Notes: a model not told the origin generated them from the letters alone. Positions 1 through 8,254 are shown, counted from the stretch's first letter. The stretch: DNA of 64,000 bases from Paenibacillus sinopodophylli (GCF_005930355.1 NZ_VDBO01000001.1:965339-1029338), one strand, 5' to 3'. Program-made: numbers and translations.

Positions 1-1217
1 ACTAGTGTCATCGTGTCTTCGAACTGCTCATCCGTTTCCCCAGGGAAACCAACGATAATATCTGAAGTCAGCATCGCATTCGGGATCGCTTTCTTAATTT
101 TGGATACAAGCTCCAAGTACATCTCACGAGAGTACTTCCTACTCATCCGCTTCAAGATTTCCGTGCTGCCGGACTGGACAGGCAGATGGATATGCTCGAC
201 TAGGTTACCACCCGTTCCAAGTACTTCAATCAGATGATCGTCGAAATCTCTCGGGTGACTTGTCATGAAGCGGATACGCGGAATATCGATCTTCGACATG
301 TCATGCATAAGATCGCCGAAACGATAGCGGATATCCTCGAAGTCCTTGCCGTATGCGTTTACGTTCTGTCCGAGTAGCGTTATCTCTTTGAAGCCTTGCC
401 TTGCCAGCTCTCGCACTTCAGCGATGACATCCTCAGGACGTCTGCTGCGCTCCTTGCCTCTTGTATACGGTACAATGCAATAGGTACAGAACTTATCGCA
501 GCCGTACATAATATTAACCCAAGCACGCATGCCTTCACGTTTCTTAGGCATGTTCTCTATAATATCGCCTTCCTTGGACCATACTTCCACAACGAGCTCT
601 TTACTGAAGTATGCATTCTGAAGCAGGTAAGGCAGGCGATGGATATTATGCGTTCCAAAGATCATATCGACAAAAGCATGCTTCTGCAGGATACGGCCGA
701 CTACCGATTCCTCTTGAGACATACAGCCGCAAACGCCAAGCAGCAAGTCAGGCTTTTCGGTTTTGAGCGTCTTGAGATGACCAAGCTCGCCGAACACTTT
801 ATCCTCCGCATTCTCGCGTATGGCACAAGTATTCAACAAGATAACATCTGCAAGATTTCGATCCTCCGTAGCTGTATAGCCCATCTCCTCGAACATGCCC
901 TTCATGACTTCCGTATCATGCTCGTTCATTTGGCAGCCGTAGGTTTGGATCAAATAATGCTTGCCCGCACCCATTGTCCGCAGCTCATCTGGAATCGAAA
1001 AGTCATAATGAACCTCGATATCCTCTTTGCCGCGCTTCTTCTCGTCTTTATGGCTTGGTGCAGCATTTATGTTGACGATCCTTCCTTTAATGCGGTAGGT
1101 CGTTGAATTCTCGTCCTGATCAATCACTTTTGCATCGCTAAAATCGAAATACTTGGAGTAATCCTTTAGCTGCCCTTGCTTCTTATCCGTAGCGAGCTGG
1201 TTACTATCCTTCGTCAA
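1..1217 (-). CDS. miaB: tRNA-2-methylthio-N6-dimethylallyladenosine synthase MiaB (3' part beyond window)
   Basis: MiaB is a radical-SAM methylthiotransferase that adds the 2-methylthio group to i6A37 of tRNAs reading U-starting codons. About 405 codons are visible and the C-terminus runs off the left edge. An N-terminal UPF0004 domain has cysteines near residues 95, 131 and 165 (first Fe-S cluster), and the radical-SAM motif CDKFCTYC lies near 240-247, followed by [13 protein letters not shown] chose the TTG at 1215-1217 because AAGGAAG lies about 8-10 bases upstream and the conserved reading begins there after a roughly 60-residue lysine-rich lead typical of Gram-positive MiaB. The position downstream of korAB/spoVS/ymdB in transcription order matches Bacillales synteny. 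Identification is secure; only the missing end is unseen. Confidence 0.95.
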   Translation of the reverse strand, partial: MTKDSNQLATDKKQGQLKDYSKYFDFSDAKVIDQDENSTTYRIKGRIVNINAAPSHKDEKKRGKEDIEVHYDFSIPDELRTMGAGKHYLIQTYGCQMNEHDTEVMKGMFEEMGYTATEDRNLADVILLNTCAIRENAEDKVFGELGHLKTLKTEKPDLLLGVCGCMSQEESVVGRILQKHAFVDMIFGTHNIHRLPYLLQNAYFSKELVVEVWSKEGDIIENMPKKREGMRAWVNIMYGCDKFCTYCIVPYTRGKERSRRPEDVIAEVRELARQGFKEITLLGQNVNAYGKDFEDIRYRFGDLMHDMSKIDIPRIRFMTSHPRDFDDHLIEVLGTGGNLVEHIHLPVQSGSTEILKRMSRKYSREMYLELVSKIKKAIPNAMLTSDIIVGFPGETDEQFEDTMTL

Positions 1218-1290
1218 TGCTGATTCACTTCCTTATGGGTACTAATAGATGCTTATCATGCTTGTATAGTCCAATTCAGTATTATACCAG

Positions 1291-1893
1291 TTAACGGAAT
1301 AAAGGGTCAATAAAGGTCAAACAAAATCGATCCTGAATTTCTTCGCAAGAATAGCCCATTACAACTCTTAGCTGCTTGATTGTATGCGGCGATTGGATGG
1401 AAATAAAGGAATGAGCCGCATAGTAAGGATCAATATGATTCACTTCTTTTTTCTCTAGAGCTTCAATAAACAGTTCACTTAACACACCATGTAAGTATAA
1501 ATAGGGAGGCGATTGGAAAAAATCCGACTTTTGTTCCTCAACCTTATTGAAGGACTGCATGACGCCAATCCATGGCAGCTTCTTCTCTAGAAAGGCTATG
1601 ATTCTGCGCATTACACCACAGAGGCGTTCATGCACAGTAAGCTGTGCAGCCGATTCCAAATATTGTCCGATTTCGGCGATAAACGTATCAAAGTTGTCCT
1701 TCATCAGTTCCATACACAAATCGCCTTTATTTGAATAGCGCCGATAGAGAGTGCCTTGTCCAATACCTGCCGATTTTGCGATCTGATGCATGCTGACCGA
1801 TTCTACTCCATGCTCCGCAAACAAGTGATTGGCCGTATGCAGTATGGCTTTACTCAATGCTTGTTTCGATCTGGCGTTTTCTGGTGCAGTCAT
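1291..1893 (-). CDS. TetR/AcrR family transcriptional repressor of the divergent efflux pump
   Basis: This 200-residue protein has the TetR layout: an N-terminal helix-turn-helix of about 60 residues (FAEHGVESVSMHQIAKSAG then GIGQGTLYRRYSNKGDL) and a divergent C-terminal ligand-binding domain. A start 15 codons upstream (1938) is open, but AAGGAGAT sits 7 bases before the ATG at 1893, so the shorter form is preferred. The gene is divergent from the 14-TM exporter at 2080, and a perfect 20-bp palindrome lies between the two promoters. By analogy with QacR/TetR pairs, it probably represses both genes and is released by a pump substrate; the ligand cannot be read from sequence. The last residues (FIDPLFR) end close to the miaB leader. 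Confidence 0.9.
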   Translation of the reverse strand: MTAPENARSKQALSKAILHTANHLFAEHGVESVSMHQIAKSAGIGQGTLYRRYSNKGDLCMELMKDNFDTFIAEIGQYLESAAQLTVHERLCGVMRRIIAFLEKKLPWIGVMQSFNKVEEQKSDFFQSPPYLYLHGVLSELFIEALEKKEVNHIDPYYAAHSFISIQSPHTIKQLRVVMGYSCEEIQDRFCLTFIDPLFR

Positions 1894-1931
1894 CGTTCCT
1901 ATCTCCTTTTCCGCATTTACGAATGAAACGG

Positions 1932-1960
1932 TTGACAATTGCCCAATTCGTCTTTATTAT
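1932..1960 (+). promoter_or_regulatory. Sigma-A promoter of the efflux pump gene
   Basis: TTGACA (1932-1937), a 17-bp spacer and TATTAT (1955-1960) make a near-consensus sigma-A promoter. The start of transcription would be near 1967, at the left edge of the palindromic operator, so a bound repressor would block it directly. It lies inside the 5' end of the longer, less likely tetR reading and faces the opposite way to the tetR promoter. Confidence 0.85.
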
Positions 1961-1966
1961 TCAGAA

Positions 1967-1986
1967 GTGCGGACAATTGTCCGCAC
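1967..1986. promoter_or_regulatory. Perfect 20-bp palindrome, probable TetR-family operator
   Basis: GTGCGGACAATTGTCCGCAC is identical to its reverse complement over all 20 bases. It lies between the divergent promoters, about +1 to +20 for the pump gene and about +13 to +32 for tetR, so one bound dimer (or pair of dimers) could repress both. No other symmetrical site is seen in the intergenic region. The assignment as operator is an inference from position and symmetry. Confidence 0.85.
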
Positions 1987-2005
1987 ATAGATGCGGTCAT
2001 CATTT

Positions 2006-2035
2006 ATTGTAGCCTGATTTGTTACAACAGGTCAA
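2006..2035 (-). promoter_or_regulatory. Sigma-A promoter of the tetR gene
   Basis: Read on the minus strand, TTGACC (2030-2035), an 18-bp spacer and TACAAT (2006-2011) form a good sigma-A promoter, with initiation near 1999. The transcript would cross the palindrome at 1967-1986 before reaching the tetR ATG at 1893, which fits autorepression. Confidence 0.75.
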
Positions 2036-2079
2036 CAATAGGAAGAATAGACCCCTATATTTAGATAGGAGGAAAAGAA

Positions 2080-3573
2080 ATGGCTTCTGCTTCATCGAAA
2101 GCAGCACCTACCGGCGATCCCATGTCGATTCGCAATATTATCGCTCCGCTAATCGCTATTATCGTCGGCATGTTTATGGTTATTTTGGATGGTACGGCAA
2201 TGAATGTTGCTATGCCAGGATTAATGGATGATTTCAAGAGCTCGATGTCTATCGTCCAATGGACGATTACGGGCTATGCGCTTGCGCAAGCCGCTGTAAT
2301 TCCGCTTGCAGGATGGATGTCGGATCGTTTTGGAGCCAAGCAAGTATTCTTGTTCTCCATTATTATGTTTACTCTAGGCTCAGCACTTTGCGCACTCGCA
2401 ACGACAGCTGAACAGCTTATCGTCTTCCGTATCATTCAAGGTCTTGGCGGCGGAATGGTCGCTCCAATTGCAATGGCCTTCACGTTTAGACTGAGCCCTC
2501 CAGGCAAGCAAGGTGCTGTTATGGGTATGATCGGTATTCCGATGCTGCTCGCACCCGCTCTTGGTCCTGTAGTAGCAGGCTACCTCGTTGATTATGTATC
2601 CTGGCACTGGATTTTCATTATTAATCTTCCAATCGGCATTATTGCCGTCATTATCGGTCTTCGCACTTTGCCGAATATTGAGCGCAAGCGCGTACCATCC
2701 CTGGACTTCCTCGGCATGCTCTTTGCTCCGCTTGCATTTGCTATGCTAGCTTACGGTGTAAGCTCTGCTGGCGGCGGCGAAGGCGGCACTGGAAGCGGCT
2801 GGACATCACCAGAAGCATTAATCGGTATGATTGTAGGTGCGGTGGCGCTCATCATTTTCATTATTGTTGAACTTAACCGCAAAGAACCGCTGCTGGAACT
2901 TCGGGTTTTCAAATCCAGCAACTTCACTCGCGGTATCATTCTACAATGGATCGTCCAGATTGCATTGTTCGGAACGTTGTTCCTAGCACCGATCTTCTTA
3001 CAGCTTGCAAAAGGTTACTCGGCTTTCGACACAGGTCTTATCTTGCTGCCACAAGCTCTTGCAGCTGGTATTTTCATGCCGATTGGCGGTAAGCTGTTTG
3101 ACCGTTTCGGAGCACGTCCTGTCGTTCTCACAGGTCTGATCATTGTTACAGGTGCCGGCTTTATATTGAGTCAAATATCTTCCGACACGTCACTGATCAC
3201 CATTATGATTCCACTTGCTATGCTTGGCGCAGGTATGGGCTTGTCGATGATGCCGCTTAACACGCACATCATGCAGTCCGCTCCTAGAGAGCTCGTTAGC
3301 CGTGTTACCTCGCTGACAGCTGCTGCTCAGCAGGTCATGACTTCGTTTGCAATTGCCGGTCTGTCCACGATTCTAGCTAGCAGAGTCGAACATTATAACG
3401 CGACGAACCCAGGTCTGAATGTTATTTATTCCTCCTATGGAGACACGTTTTTCATTCTCGCCATTATTGCGATCGTCGGTGCTCTTACAGCTTTGCTGCT
3501 TCGCAGACCGACGCAACACGAAGGCACCAGTAAAGATGAGAAACCAGAGGTTTCCATGATGATGGGCCATTAA
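2080..3573 (+). CDS. DHA2-family MFS multidrug efflux transporter (14 TM, EmrB/QacA type)
   Basis: This 497-residue membrane protein is a drug:proton antiporter of the major facilitator superfamily. It has about 14 hydrophobic segments and a long N-terminal lead, and motif A GWMSDRFGAKQVF follows the second segment, which marks the DHA2 (EmrB/QacA/LmrB) group. The motif-C-like run GPVVAGYLVDY lies in the fifth segment, as in antiporters. The ATG at 2080 is preceded by AGGAGGAAAAGAA. A glycine-rich loop (SSAGGGEGGTGSG) lies near the middle. It is the only plus-strand gene in the window and forms a divergent pair with a TetR repressor, so substrate-induced expression is likely. The substrate is unknown; a fatty acid, lincosamide or quaternary ammonium compound are all possible in this family. 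Confidence 0.93.
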   Translation: MASASSKAAPTGDPMSIRNIIAPLIAIIVGMFMVILDGTAMNVAMPGLMDDFKSSMSIVQWTITGYALAQAAVIPLAGWMSDRFGAKQVFLFSIIMFTLGSALCALATTAEQLIVFRIIQGLGGGMVAPIAMAFTFRLSPPGKQGAVMGMIGIPMLLAPALGPVVAGYLVDYVSWHWIFIINLPIGIIAVIIGLRTLPNIERKRVPSLDFLGMLFAPLAFAMLAYGVSSAGGGEGGTGSGWTSPEALIGMIVGAVALIIFIIVELNRKEPLLELRVFKSSNFTRGIILQWIVQIALFGTLFLAPIFLQLAKGYSAFDTGLILLPQALAAGIFMPIGGKLFDRFGARPVVLTGLIIVTGAGFILSQISSDTSLITIMIPLAMLGAGMGLSMMPLNTHIMQSAPRELVSRVTSLTAAAQQVMTSFAIAGLSTILASRVEHYNATNPGLNVIYSSYGDTFFILAIIAIVGALTALLLRRPTQHEGTSKDEKPEVSMMMGH

Positions 3574-3597
3574 TAGCTACTACTTAGTCTATATTAC

Positions 3598-3645
3598 AAA
3601 AGACAGCTTCCGCATCGTCATAGACGACAAGGAAGCTGTCTTTAT
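3598..3645. terminator. Rho-independent terminator after the efflux gene, possibly bidirectional
   Basis: AGACAGCTTCC (3601-3611) pairs with GGAAGCTGTCT (3631-3641), flanked by an A-run on the left and TTTATATATA on the right. It ends the plus-strand pump transcript and may also stop the convergent pduL transcript arriving from the right. Confidence 0.85.
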
Positions 3646-3730
3646 ATATAAGTTCAACTCATATTTTTCGGTTGAAGTCCTCCGAGTGAATGGTTATTCC
3701 GATCGCTGTTGTTTCTATAGTTGGACTGTA

Positions 3731-4306
3731 TTAATCAATAATTTCAGCCTTGTCCCCATTCTTGACGCCTGCTGCATTCGCTTCATCTGTATCAATATGC
3801 ATGTCCAGTGCATATTGATCTGATACGCGTGCTACCACTTGCTCGAACACGACGCCGCGCTCACCTGCGAAACGTACACGTAGCTGCTGTTTGTCGGCAA
3901 CGCCATACTTCTCTGCATCGCTTGTATGGAAATGGATATGTCTAGCTGCAACAATGACACCTTCTTCTATTTCAACCTCTCCAGCAGGTCCCTGAAGCTT
4001 AATTCCCGCTGAGCCTTTAACGTCTCCCGATTCTCTGACTGGCGGGTTAACGCCCAATGCGAAAGCATCTGTACGTGATACTTCAAGCTGTGTCTGCTTG
4101 CGAGCCGGCCCTAGAATTCTAACTTTACCGAAACTTCCCTTAGGTCCAACGACAGCTACTGTTTCGTTTGCGGCATATTGTTCTGGCTGGGATAGTGGCT
4201 TCATCGCTGTCAGCTCGTAGCCTTTCCCGAATAATAGCTCCACATGCTCTTGGGACAAATGAATGTGCCTTGCCGATACGCCTATTGTAACTTCTCTATG
4301 TACCAT
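3731..4306 (-). CDS. pduL: Phosphate propanoyltransferase, PduL-type phosphotransacylase
   Basis: PduL enzymes interconvert acyl-CoA plus phosphate with acyl-phosphate plus CoA and are unrelated to the Pta family. The 191-residue protein shows the two characteristic histidine clusters: SARHIHLS near residue 12 and AARHIHFHTS near residue 120, plus MHIDTDEAN near the C-terminus; these supply the zinc ligands in the family. There is no N-terminal encapsulation peptide and no microcompartment shell gene nearby, so it should act free in the cytosol. The start ATG has AGGAGAG 9 bases upstream. It follows korAB in the direction of transcription but is separated from it by a good terminator, so it may have its own promoter. 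Acetyl- or propionyl-CoA is the likely substrate. Confidence 0.9.
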   Translation of the reverse strand: MVHREVTIGVSARHIHLSQEHVELLFGKGYELTAMKPLSQPEQYAANETVAVVGPKGSFGKVRILGPARKQTQLEVSRTDAFALGVNPPVRESGDVKGSAGIKLQGPAGEVEIEEGVIVAARHIHFHTSDAEKYGVADKQQLRVRFAGERGVVFEQVVARVSDQYALDMHIDTDEANAAGVKNGDKAEIID

Positions 4307-4362
4307 GATGTCACTCTCCTGTTATCTCTATATATTTGATTGAATGCCTCGCATGAATGAAG

Positions 4363-4390
4363 AAGCATACGGCTGCATAGCCGTATGCTT
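4363..4390 (-). terminator. Rho-independent terminator after korB
   Basis: On the minus strand AAGCATACGGCT pairs with AGCCGTATGCTT across a 4-base loop, 12 bp in all, followed by a short pyrimidine tail (CTTCTTCATT). It separates korAB from pduL. Confidence 0.8.
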
Positions 4391-4400
4391 ATCATAACAC

Positions 4401-5267
4401 TTATTTAAATTCGGCAACAAGCTTGTCGAATTCTTCTTCTGTTATTTTAATGTTTTGCTTGGATAGACCCTCTTGCTTGAAGCCTGTAACGAGGTTCTCA
4501 TAAGATTTACGTGTTTTATTCTGATAAATAAGACCCGTTAGCAAACCATTCGTTTCCATAATCTTATTCATCGCGTTCACACGGTCAGAAGGATCATAGT
4601 CTGGGAATTGCTCCAGATTGATAATATTTTCTTTAAACCAATCATAGGTATTGATTTTGTTGAACGTTACGCATGGGCTGAAAACGTTGATTAATGAGAA
4701 ACCTTCATGGTTGATGCCTTCTTCAATCAATCTTGTCAATTGCTTCAAATCGCTGGAGAACGACTGGGCAACAAAGGTTGCACCTGCCGACATTGCAATT
4801 TCAAGCGGAGACAGCGTTGACTCGATGGAGCCTTCAGGCGTCGATTTTGTTTTGAATCCTTCAGCGCTTCGCGGTGACGTTTGACCTTTAGTCAGCCCGT
4901 ATATTTGATTGTCCATTACGATGTACGTGACGTTCAAGTTTCTGCGGATTGCGTGTACCGTATGCCCCATACCGATTGCGAAGCCATCACCGTCGCCTCC
5001 TGAAGCGATGACGGTAAGCTCCCGGTTAGCAAGCTTTACGCCTTGCGCAATAGGCAGCACCCGTCCATGAATACCGTGGAAGCCATAAGCGTTAATATAA
5101 CCAGAGATCCGGCCCGAACAGCCGATACCGGAGATAACGGCCAAATTTTCAGGCTCCAAGCCTACGTTGGCAGCAGCACGCTGAATAGCCGCTTGTATGG
5201 AAAAGTCTCCGCAGCCTGGGCACCAGTTAGGCTTCACATTGTTTCTAAACTCTTTGAACGTTGCCAT
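4401..5267 (-). CDS. korB: 2-oxoacid:ferredoxin oxidoreductase, beta subunit
   Basis: This is the thiamine-diphosphate and Fe-S subunit of a two-subunit oxidoreductase that decarboxylates a 2-oxoacid, forms acyl-CoA and reduces ferredoxin. In the 288 residues, NWCPGCGDF near 14-22 and cysteines at 16, 19, 50 and 199 match the four ligands of the single [4Fe-4S] cluster of two-subunit enzymes. GGDGDGFAIG (90-99) and VMDNQIYGLTKGQ (117-129) form the thiamine-diphosphate/Mg site. Its 5' end overlaps the korA 3' end by 23 bases, so the two are translated together. 2-Oxoglutarate or pyruvate are the likely substrates; the sequence by itself does not settle which. Confidence 0.93.
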   Translation of the reverse strand: MATFKEFRNNVKPNWCPGCGDFSIQAAIQRAAANVGLEPENLAVISGIGCSGRISGYINAYGFHGIHGRVLPIAQGVKLANRELTVIASGGDGDGFAIGMGHTVHAIRRNLNVTYIVMDNQIYGLTKGQTSPRSAEGFKTKSTPEGSIESTLSPLEIAMSAGATFVAQSFSSDLKQLTRLIEEGINHEGFSLINVFSPCVTFNKINTYDWFKENIINLEQFPDYDPSDRVNAMNKIMETNGLLTGLIYQNKTRKSYENLVTGFKQEGLSKQNIKITEEEFDKLVAEFK

Positions 5268-7002
5268 CTAGACTCAACTCCTTACATGCTTTATGAATGT
5301 CTGAAGGCAGGAATGGATTGCCATCGTACTTGAGCAGGCTCTCTATTTTTTCAGCGAAGCCAGCATTCATTTTAATTTGTGCTGCCAGTTGTCCTGTAGC
5401 ATTGTTTTCGAGGACAATGACTTTTTTGGCACTTTGCAAATAAGGAAGGAGCGGTTTCGTTGGGAATGGGTGAATTTGGCGAATCGTAATATGATTCGTC
5501 GTCACGCTATCTCCCGCAAGCAAGCTTCTAGCCTCATCTATAGTACCGCATGTTGAGCCCATTCCGATTATGAGAAGCTCAGGCGTCTCGTGAGGAGCAT
5601 CGATGCGAATCGCATCACGAATATACATGTAATTCAGTTTATTCAACCGTTTATCCATCATATTCAGGCGATTCAATGAATTCTCAGATGGGCGTCCTGT
5701 CTCGTCATGCTCAACACCTGTTACATGGTGAAGTCCACCCTTCTCGCCTGGCAATACGCGAGGTGAAACGCCATCCTCCGTAAGCTCATACCGTTTGAAA
5801 AGTTCATGTCCTTCAAGCGCTGGCACATTCTCCACCAGCTTGCCTCGTTTAATTTCAATCTTCTTATAATCAAGCGGCTCACAAGATTGCTTACCTAGTG
5901 ACAGCTGTAGATCCGTCATGAGAATAACCGGTACCTGGTATTCTTCAGCCAGGTTGAACGCTTCTATCGTATCGTAGAAGCAGTCCTCGATAGATGCAGG
6001 AGCGATTACGATTTTGGGAATTTCACCATGCGTGCCGTACACCATAGCATTAAGATCGGATTGCTCTTGCTTTGTAGGAAGACCGGTTGATGGGCCGCCC
6101 CGCTGTGTATTTACGATGACAAGCGGTGTTTCTGTCATGCCTGCCAAACCAATAGCTTCCATCATTAAGGATAAGCCGGGCCCCGCCGAAGCTGTCATCG
6201 TACGAACACCTGCATAGTTAGCGCCAATCGCCATCGTTACTGCTGCAATTTCATCCTCGGTTTGAACGACTGTTCCGCCGAATTTCGAAAGCTTCTTCGT
6301 AAGGTACTCCATAATTTCGGTAGCTGGCGTGATCGGATAAGCAGCCATCAAACGACAGCCTGCCGCTAGCGAGCCTAGTCCAATCGCTTCGTTCCCAATC
6401 ATGAACAGCTTCTGCTGTCCGTCGGCCTCATCAAGCTTGAACGCATCAAGTGGACCGCCTGCTTGCTCAAGCACGAATTCAGCTCCACGTTTAACTGCTT
6501 CTATATTCTTCTCTACGATAGCTGCGCCTTTACGGCCAAATTCTTCTTCAACCGCTTTATTGAACACTTCAATCGGCAGCCCAAGCAGCGCCCAAGATGC
6601 CCCAGAAGCAACCATATTCTTCATCAAGGATGTACCTAGCTCCTCAGCCATAGCTGTAATCGGAACCGCGAACAATCTAGCATCTATACCCTCTGGAATG
6701 GTTGGTTTGAATTTCGCATCGGCTACGATTACGCCGCCAAGACGCAGCTCCTTCGCATTCAAGTCAATGCTCTCCTGGTCAAATGCAACAAGAATGTCCA
6801 GATCATCAGAAATAGCACGAATTGGCTTCGTGCTTATACGAATTTTATTGTTGGTATGGCCACCTTTGATCCGTGAAGAGAAATGCCGATACCCATATAA
6901 ATAATAGCCCAAGCGATTAAGCGCCGTGGAAAAGATTCGGTCCGTACTCTCGACCCCTTCTCCTTGCTGGCCCCCGATCTTCCAAGACAATTGACTAATC
7001 AA
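5245..7002 (-). CDS. korA: 2-oxoacid:ferredoxin oxidoreductase, alpha subunit (gamma-alpha fusion)
   Basis: This is the large partner of KorB, a natural fusion of the gamma domain (residues about 1-190, beginning SWKIGGQQGEG, with YRHFSSRIKGGHTNN) and the alpha domain (YPITPATEIMEYL, then GMTETPLVIVNTQRGGPSTG, which binds the pyrimidine side of thiamine diphosphate). The C-terminal domain II carries GMGSTCGTIDEA. A TTG at 7035 keeps the frame open, but the TTG at 7000-7002 has AAAGAGGAG 9 bases upstream and begins where the family begins, so the 585-residue form is preferred. The complex lets the cell make acyl-CoA with low-potential electrons instead of NADH. It is transcribed from the TATAAT-type promoter at 7056-7085. 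Confidence 0.92.
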   Translation of the reverse strand: MISQLSWKIGGQQGEGVESTDRIFSTALNRLGYYLYGYRHFSSRIKGGHTNNKIRISTKPIRAISDDLDILVAFDQESIDLNAKELRLGGVIVADAKFKPTIPEGIDARLFAVPITAMAEELGTSLMKNMVASGASWALLGLPIEVFNKAVEEEFGRKGAAIVEKNIEAVKRGAEFVLEQAGGPLDAFKLDEADGQQKLFMIGNEAIGLGSLAAGCRLMAAYPITPATEIMEYLTKKLSKFGGTVVQTEDEIAAVTMAIGANYAGVRTMTASAGPGLSLMMEAIGLAGMTETPLVIVNTQRGGPSTGLPTKQEQSDLNAMVYGTHGEIPKIVIAPASIEDCFYDTIEAFNLAEEYQVPVILMTDLQLSLGKQSCEPLDYKKIEIKRGKLVENVPALEGHELFKRYELTEDGVSPRVLPGEKGGLHHVTGVEHDETGRPSENSLNRLNMMDKRLNKLNYMYIRDAIRIDAPHETPELLIIGMGSTCGTIDEARSLLAGDSVTTNHITIRQIHPFPTKPLLPYLQSAKKVIVLENNATGQLAAQIKMNAGFAEKIESLLKYDGNPFLPSDIHKACKELSLDGNVQRV

Positions 7003-7055
7003 AATGCCCAACTCCTCTTTTTCTAGAACGTGCAATTATAAAATATCATCTTGTA

Positions 7056-7085
7056 ATTATATCGTAAACATGATGGCAGTCACAA
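7056..7085 (-). promoter_or_regulatory. Sigma-A promoter of korAB
   Basis: On the minus strand TTGTGA (7080-7085), an 18-bp spacer and TATAAT (7056-7061) give a consensus -10 and a fair -35. Initiation near 7049 leaves a leader of about 45 bases before the chosen korA start. Confidence 0.7.
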
Positions 7086-7118
7086 CAATTTTAAAGCGCA
7101 TACCCGCAAAAATCAAGT

Positions 7119-7132
7119 TGTAAACGTTTAAC
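7119..7132. promoter_or_regulatory. cre-like site (possible CcpA binding)
   Basis: On the minus strand GTTAAACGTTTACA matches the catabolite-responsive element pattern TGWAANCGNTNWCA at 12 of 14 positions, differing only in the first two bases; the core TAAACGTTTA is a perfect palindrome. It lies about 70-80 bp upstream of the predicted korAB start of transcription, a position where CcpA can activate rather than repress. The call rests on pattern only. Confidence 0.4.
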
Positions 7133-7185
7133 TGAAACATAGTTGTTTGCGATTGTTACGATACCGCAAACAGAATGAACCATTT

Positions 7186-8127
7186 TTAGGCAGGAGGCAG
7201 ATTACTTCGCAGATATCGCAGCGCATTTCCAGACATGAACCTCTTGGTTTGCTCTTCTGAGTAACGCCTCAGCAGCGCTTCTTGTAATGTGACAAGCTCG
7301 CCAGGATGCGTCAGTCCGCTCACATATTTGTCTATGCCATCAAAGTCCGAGCCCATCATAATGTGAGCCTCACCACCCAGTTCGCACATATGTTCGATAT
7401 GCCTAAGCATATCCTCCACGACTACTTGATCAGCTTGAGTCACAAACCAAGGCACATACGTAATGCCAAGCATGCCATTCTGCTTAATAATGGCTTCAAT
7501 TTGTCTATCGTTTAAATTGCGAGGATGGTCACAGATCGCCCTCGCATTCGAATGCGAGGCAATAAACGGCTTCTGCGACAGCTCTGCGACATCCCAGAAA
7601 GAGCGCTCTGACAAATGGGATACATCTACAATCATATCAAGCTTATTACATTCTGCTACTAGCTGCCTTCCGGCCGTTGTTAATCCGCCGCCGCGAGGCT
7701 CCATCACCCCATCTGCAGCCCAATTGGCATGATTCCACGTAATGCCGGCCGCACGAATGCCCAACTGATGCAAAATACGAAGCATGGGCAGCTGTCCTTG
7801 CAGCCCATCCACACCTTCAAGAGATAACAATGCACCTATTTTTCCTGTTTTTAAGCATAAGTCCAAATCTTCAGCTGTTCGCACCCACATCATGTCCTTG
7901 CATATCAGCACTCGTTGATGGAAGCGGTCCACGCTCTCTAGAATGGGCTCTAAACGACCATTTAACGATTCGGGAATGTAGATCGCAAAGGTCTGCAAAA
8001 CCGTCCCTGCCGCCTTCAAGCGCTCGTATGTTACATCCAAGCTGCCCGGCTTGCTGTCTTGAAACGTTAAATGCTCGTCTAGCAACAGCTTGCAGAGCAC
8101 ATCACAATGAAAATCAACCACTTTCAT
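7186..8127 (-). CDS. Membrane dipeptidase, peptidase family M19
   Basis: This is a zinc dipeptidase of the renal-dipeptidase family (amidohydrolase fold), which hydrolyses dipeptides including mixed D/L forms. At the N-terminus DFHCD (residues 4-8) supplies the metal-binding HxD; SLEGVDGL supplies the bridging glutamate, and DVSHLSERSFWDV and FIASHSNARAICDHPRNL supply the remaining histidines. The 313-residue length is normal for bacterial members. The frame is open to a GTG at 8169 with a possible AAAGGATG site, but the ATG at 8127 places the HxD motif at the expected distance from the start; the true start is uncertain. There is no signal peptide, so it is cytosolic. It sits downstream of spoVS beyond a terminator and may serve peptide or peptidoglycan-peptide recycling. 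Confidence 0.85.
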   Translation of the reverse strand: MKVVDFHCDVLCKLLLDEHLTFQDSKPGSLDVTYERLKAAGTVLQTFAIYIPESLNGRLEPILESVDRFHQRVLICKDMMWVRTAEDLDLCLKTGKIGALLSLEGVDGLQGQLPMLRILHQLGIRAAGITWNHANWAADGVMEPRGGGLTTAGRQLVAECNKLDMIVDVSHLSERSFWDVAELSQKPFIASHSNARAICDHPRNLNDRQIEAIIKQNGMLGITYVPWFVTQADQVVVEDMLRHIEHMCELGGEAHIMMGSDFDGIDKYVSGLTHPGELVTLQEALLRRYSEEQTKRFMSGNALRYLRSNLPPA

Positions 8128-8191
8128 AGTCGCACCACCATTCGTTAGGCTCACAGTAAGAAGAAACACCTAATGGCATCCTTTCTGTAGA

Positions 8192-8254
8192 CGCCACCGT
8201 TTCAGCGAAACGTACAGAGAAAGTATGAGCAAATTCGTATACTTTCCAATACGT
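8192..8254 (-). repeat. Divergent copy (C) of a terminator-adjacent palindromic repeat
   Basis: Read on the minus strand, it begins just after the T-tract of the spoVS terminator (TTTTTTTGACGTATTGG) and contains GAAAGTAT paired with ATACTTTC plus an outer stem ACGTA/TACGT. It aligns with the copies at 15590-15682 and 26647-26739 over GGAAAG, the central TTTGC/TTCGC and CTTTCTCT, but lacks their distal ACGGC/GCCGT hairpin. Outer-stem bases differ from the other copies on both arms in a pairing-preserving way. Confidence 0.6.

Noticed and set aside
396..1106. Plus-strand 236-codon open frame
   Set aside because: It is antisense to miaB, whose Fe-S and radical-SAM motifs are clear on the minus strand; no ribosome-binding site.
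7145..7171. GTTTGCG/CGCAAAC inverted repeat after the dipeptidase gene
   Set aside because: Seven-bp stem with 13-base loop and no T-run; may be a weak terminator but evidence is thin.
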